Assembly (NCBI GenBank): GCA_937898625.1
Contig: CALEJF010000037.1
Span: 1 to 17,922 of the forward strand
DNA: 17,922 nucleotides
Reading direction: 5' to 3'
Source of the DNA: an uncultured Clostridia bacterium
GTDB lineage: Bacteria; Bacillota; Clostridia; Oscillospirales; Acutalibacteraceae
The position numbers and the translations under genes were made by a program. A model generated the notes under the pieces. The model did not search any database. It had not been told where the DNA came from and saw nothing but the letters and a program-made list of their open reading frames with translations. Positions within the stretch are counted from its first letter, which is position 1. Every line of letters starts with the position of its first letter. Positions 16,901 to 17,922 of the stretch are shown one piece after another.

Positions 16901-17922
16901 TCAATATCTGCTAATGGTAACGAGCCTTTACTTAGCGCAACAATTGTATACAATTATGTAGACCCTAATCGAAAGATTACAGGAACTTGCGGTGATAATG
17001 TTATATGGACATTTGAAGGCTCCACAGGCAAACTTACCATTTCCGGTCATGGTGCAATTGAGGACTATAGCACTGGTAATCGTCCTTGGCAAGACTTTAA
17101 AGACGATATTGAAACAGTCATTATTGGCGATGGAGTAACGGCAATTGGTATGAATGCATTTTACAGTTGCTACTCACTTTCAAGCATAACAATTGGAAGT
17201 GGAGTAACAGCAATTGATGACTCTGCGTTTACGTATTGTAGTTCCCTTGAGAGTATAATGGTTGACAGTAATAATAAAAATTATTTAAGTGATGAATATG
17301 GTGTGTTATTTAATAAAGATAAAACAACGCTTATTCGATATCCGGCATATAACGCAAAAACAGATTATACAGTCCCTGATAATGTAACAACAATCAATGA
17401 CGGTGCATTTTGGCCTTGCATAAGACTTACAAGTGTAATAATCCCTAGTGGGGTAACTACAATCGGTGAAAGAACATTTTATCGGTGTGATAAACTTACA
17501 GATGTATATTATTTAGGCACAGAAGCACAATGGAACGAAATCTCAATGGGTAATTATAATGCAAGTCTTCTCGACGCAACAATTCATTATAACTACACTC
17601 CACCATTCACAGGCATAAAAGATAACCATTTCTACAAGGACGGTGTAATGCAAAAAGCATATCAGCTTGTAGAATTTGATGGAGATTTTTATTTCATCGG
17701 TGACAGACATGAAATTGTTAAAAACAAGAAGGTTTCACTCACCGAAGTAAGAATCAATGGTCTTACTTATGCGGATGGTTCACCAATTTTACCTGGTTCT
17801 TATGATTTTGATGAAAACGGTAAAATGGTGATGCGTGAGGGCATTGTTGGTAATAATGTATATAAAGATAATACCCAATTAAAAGCATACCAGCTTGTAG
17901 AGGTTGACGGCGAGTTCTATTA
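13970..17922 (+). CDS. Secreted BspA-type leucine-rich-repeat surface protein (3' end beyond window)
   Basis: One continuous frame with no stop up to the window edge: at least 1317 codons, partial at the C-terminus. Residues 1-28 are a signal peptide (KKK, then a hydrophobic core, likely cleavage after NSFA). Residues 33-131 hold Cys/His knuckles: C51-C61-x2-C64-G, C90-C100-x2-C103 and C126-x2-C129-G, with GH at 37-38 and 116-117. From residue 140 five modules begin with CGDNLTW or CGDNVIW and contain treponemal-type LRRs (consensus LTSITIPNSVTTIGDYAFYSC), 23 units in all, then a YY-x-G...W...ATIHY cap. From residue 1215 a 76-residue repeat (FYKDGV, KAYQLVE-x-DGDFY, TYADG, FDENGKMV) begins; it resembles cell-wall-binding repeats of clostridial surface proteins. 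LRR proteins of this type are often adhesins; the ligand here is unknown. It is monocistronic as far as visible. Confidence 0.88.
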   Translation, partial: MKKKVLSIFLSILLVFSAIPFMNINSFATDNECSIYGHSFGDWETIQYVTCAQEGIDRRTCTVCGVYEEEITPINPYHNFVVIEDVPATCVSDGYQVMECDICFFTDTFVTETATGHTDYNKDELCDYCGEIVPSTSGKCGDNLTWTFKESTGVLTISGTGAMYDYNTNNRPWEKSVENIKSVEIGSNVSSIGNYAFYNFENLTSITLPIILTSIGDSAFDICNSLTDVYYAGVEEEWDAVIIGNSNQPLLDATIHCKILDSGTCGDNLTWAFDERINTLTISGTGSMYNYDYNNRPWEDYEKLIEKLVINDGLTTIGDYAFYGCPITSNITIPDSVITIGESSFSCCEFNRVIIGNSVTTIGDDAFSVCNLLMSITIPESVKTIGDSAFYSCTSLHSVYYTGFMQDWNNITIGNNNSCLLNAIIHYKETDSGVCGDNLTWVYDEPTSTLTISGTGAMYDYKYSNRPWENYKDDIKEVVINDGATTIGDTAFYDCESLQCITLPKSITTIGDNVFVYCTSLEEIIVDENNGSYSNDEYGVLFDKAKTILITYPAGNTITHYFLPVSVTTIADRAFQSCNSITDINYPGSSTDWSKISIGNYNNALVNATKHYNYVTSGTCGDNLTWVFDESTSILTISGTGAMYDYWSGNQPWRGCDDYIKEIVIKDGVTTIGIYAFGYMDSFTSITIPNSVTIIDDYAFYFSGNIANVTIPNSVTTIGKYAFLACDGLTNITIPASVTTIGQDAFNMCDNLTSIKVDSNNKNYSNDEYGVLFNKDKTVLIRYPQGNTKTSYTVPDSVTTIKSDAFESSNNLTSVTIGKGVTTIVYTIFDSCKNLTKVTVDGNNNYFSNDEYGVLFNKNKTTLVYYPQGNTRTSYTIPNTVTKIGNRAFYSCDNLTSVEITENVTTIDTYAFYSCWGLTSITIPESVTTINSDAFNACVKLTSVTILGGVTTIGPYAFNESLKTVYYSGTAKDWSEISISANGNEPLLSATIVYNYVDPNRKITGTCGDNVIWTFEGSTGKLTISGHGAIEDYSTGNRPWQDFKDDIETVIIGDGVTAIGMNAFYSCYSLSSITIGSGVTAIDDSAFTYCSSLESIMVDSNNKNYLSDEYGVLFNKDKTTLIRYPAYNAKTDYTVPDNVTTINDGAFWPCIRLTSVIIPSGVTTIGERTFYRCDKLTDVYYLGTEAQWNEISMGNYNASLLDATIHYNYTPPFTGIKDNHFYKDGVMQKAYQLVEFDGDFYFIGDRHEIVKNKKVSLTEVRINGLTYADGSPILPGSYDFDENGKMVMREGIVGNNVYKDNTQLKAYQLVEVDGEFY
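14387..17611 (+). repeat. Five BspA modules with fixed head and tail, variable LRR count
   Basis: Modules start with the CGDN cysteine codon at 14387, 14762, 15272, 15827 and 16988. Each has a constant head (CGDNLTW, then LTISGTGAMYDY and N-R/Q-PW) and four of the five end in a constant tail (VYY-x-G, a Trp, IGN-type turn, LL-x-ATIHY; module 3 is more divergent). Between them lie 2, 4, 3, 10 and 4 LRR units of about 23 residues. Four units carry an island with SNDEYGVLF (SDEYGVLF in the last), K-T-x-LI-x-YP and Y-x-x-P (in module 3, twice in module 4, and in module 5). The DNA is also repeated: the 11-mer GTAACAACAAT occurs exactly at 15044, 15974, 16112, 16361, 16679, 16748 and 17384, always in the same frame. 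Confidence 0.85.
17612..17922 (+). repeat. C-terminal 76-residue repeat (second copy cut by window edge)
   Basis: The first copy begins at residue 1215 (17612), the second at residue 1291 (17840), a period of 228 bases. Matching elements are the G-I-x-x-N start, Y-K-D, KAYQLVE and DG-[DE]-FY. The nucleotide sequence around KAYQLVE is nearly identical in both copies. The first copy also has TYADG and FDENGKMV. By resemblance it is a wall-attachment or glycan-binding repeat; the number of copies is unknown because the window ends within the second. Confidence 0.7.

Noticed and set aside
14387..17611. Repetitive DNA read as a non-coding satellite or CRISPR
   Set aside because: All periodicity is in codon phase and one open frame with a signal peptide, ribosome binding site and promoter runs through it, so it is protein-coding repeats.

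Overview
This window is 17.9 kb of an AT-rich chromosome that reads as a gut-type clostridial Firmicute (Bacillota; probably Oscillospirales/Ruminococcaceae-like). The taxonomic call is inference. It rests on RNase J, GdpP and a DHH phosphodiesterase architecture, strong AGGAGG-type ribosome binding sites, sigma-A promoters with 17-base spacers, and a modular BspA-type leucine-rich surface protein.

Layout. Positions 1-135 hold a small array of hairpins joined by a near-constant 9-base linker; the last hairpin doubles as a terminator. Two genes lie on the minus strand: a GPH/MelB-type sugar-cation symporter (136-1686) and ribonuclease HI (1791-2237). Divergent from them, a TTGACA-N17-TATTAT promoter at 2335 starts a seven-gene plus-strand run that ends at a clear intrinsic terminator (12009-12046): RNase J, the c-di-AMP phosphodiesterase GdpP, ribosomal protein L9, DnaB helicase, TilS, hypoxanthine phosphoribosyltransferase and FtsH. 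Gaps are 2-18 bases, with two gene overlaps (dnaB/tilS 11 bp, tilS/hpt 8 bp). The run therefore looks like one ~9.6 kb housekeeping operon covering RNA decay, second-messenger turnover, translation, replication, tRNA modification, purine salvage and membrane proteolysis. Next comes a monocistronic ilvB (12136-13839) with its own promoter and terminator and no ilvN beside it.

The right-hand 4 kb (13970 to the window end) is a single uninterrupted reading frame with no stop inside the window: at least 1317 codons of a secreted protein. It has a signal peptide, two Cys/His-rich knuckles, five BspA-like modules with a fixed head and a fixed tail and 2, 4, 3, 10 and 4 leucine-rich repeats between them, then a 76-residue C-terminal repeat whose second copy is cut by the window edge.

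Most of the window is ordinary conserved housekeeping. The parts most worth a second look are the modular surface protein, the linker-hairpin array at the left edge, the Cys-rich tail of the orphan IlvB, and the joining of two conserved gene clusters into one operon. I see no defence system, CRISPR array, insertion sequence, tRNA or rRNA.
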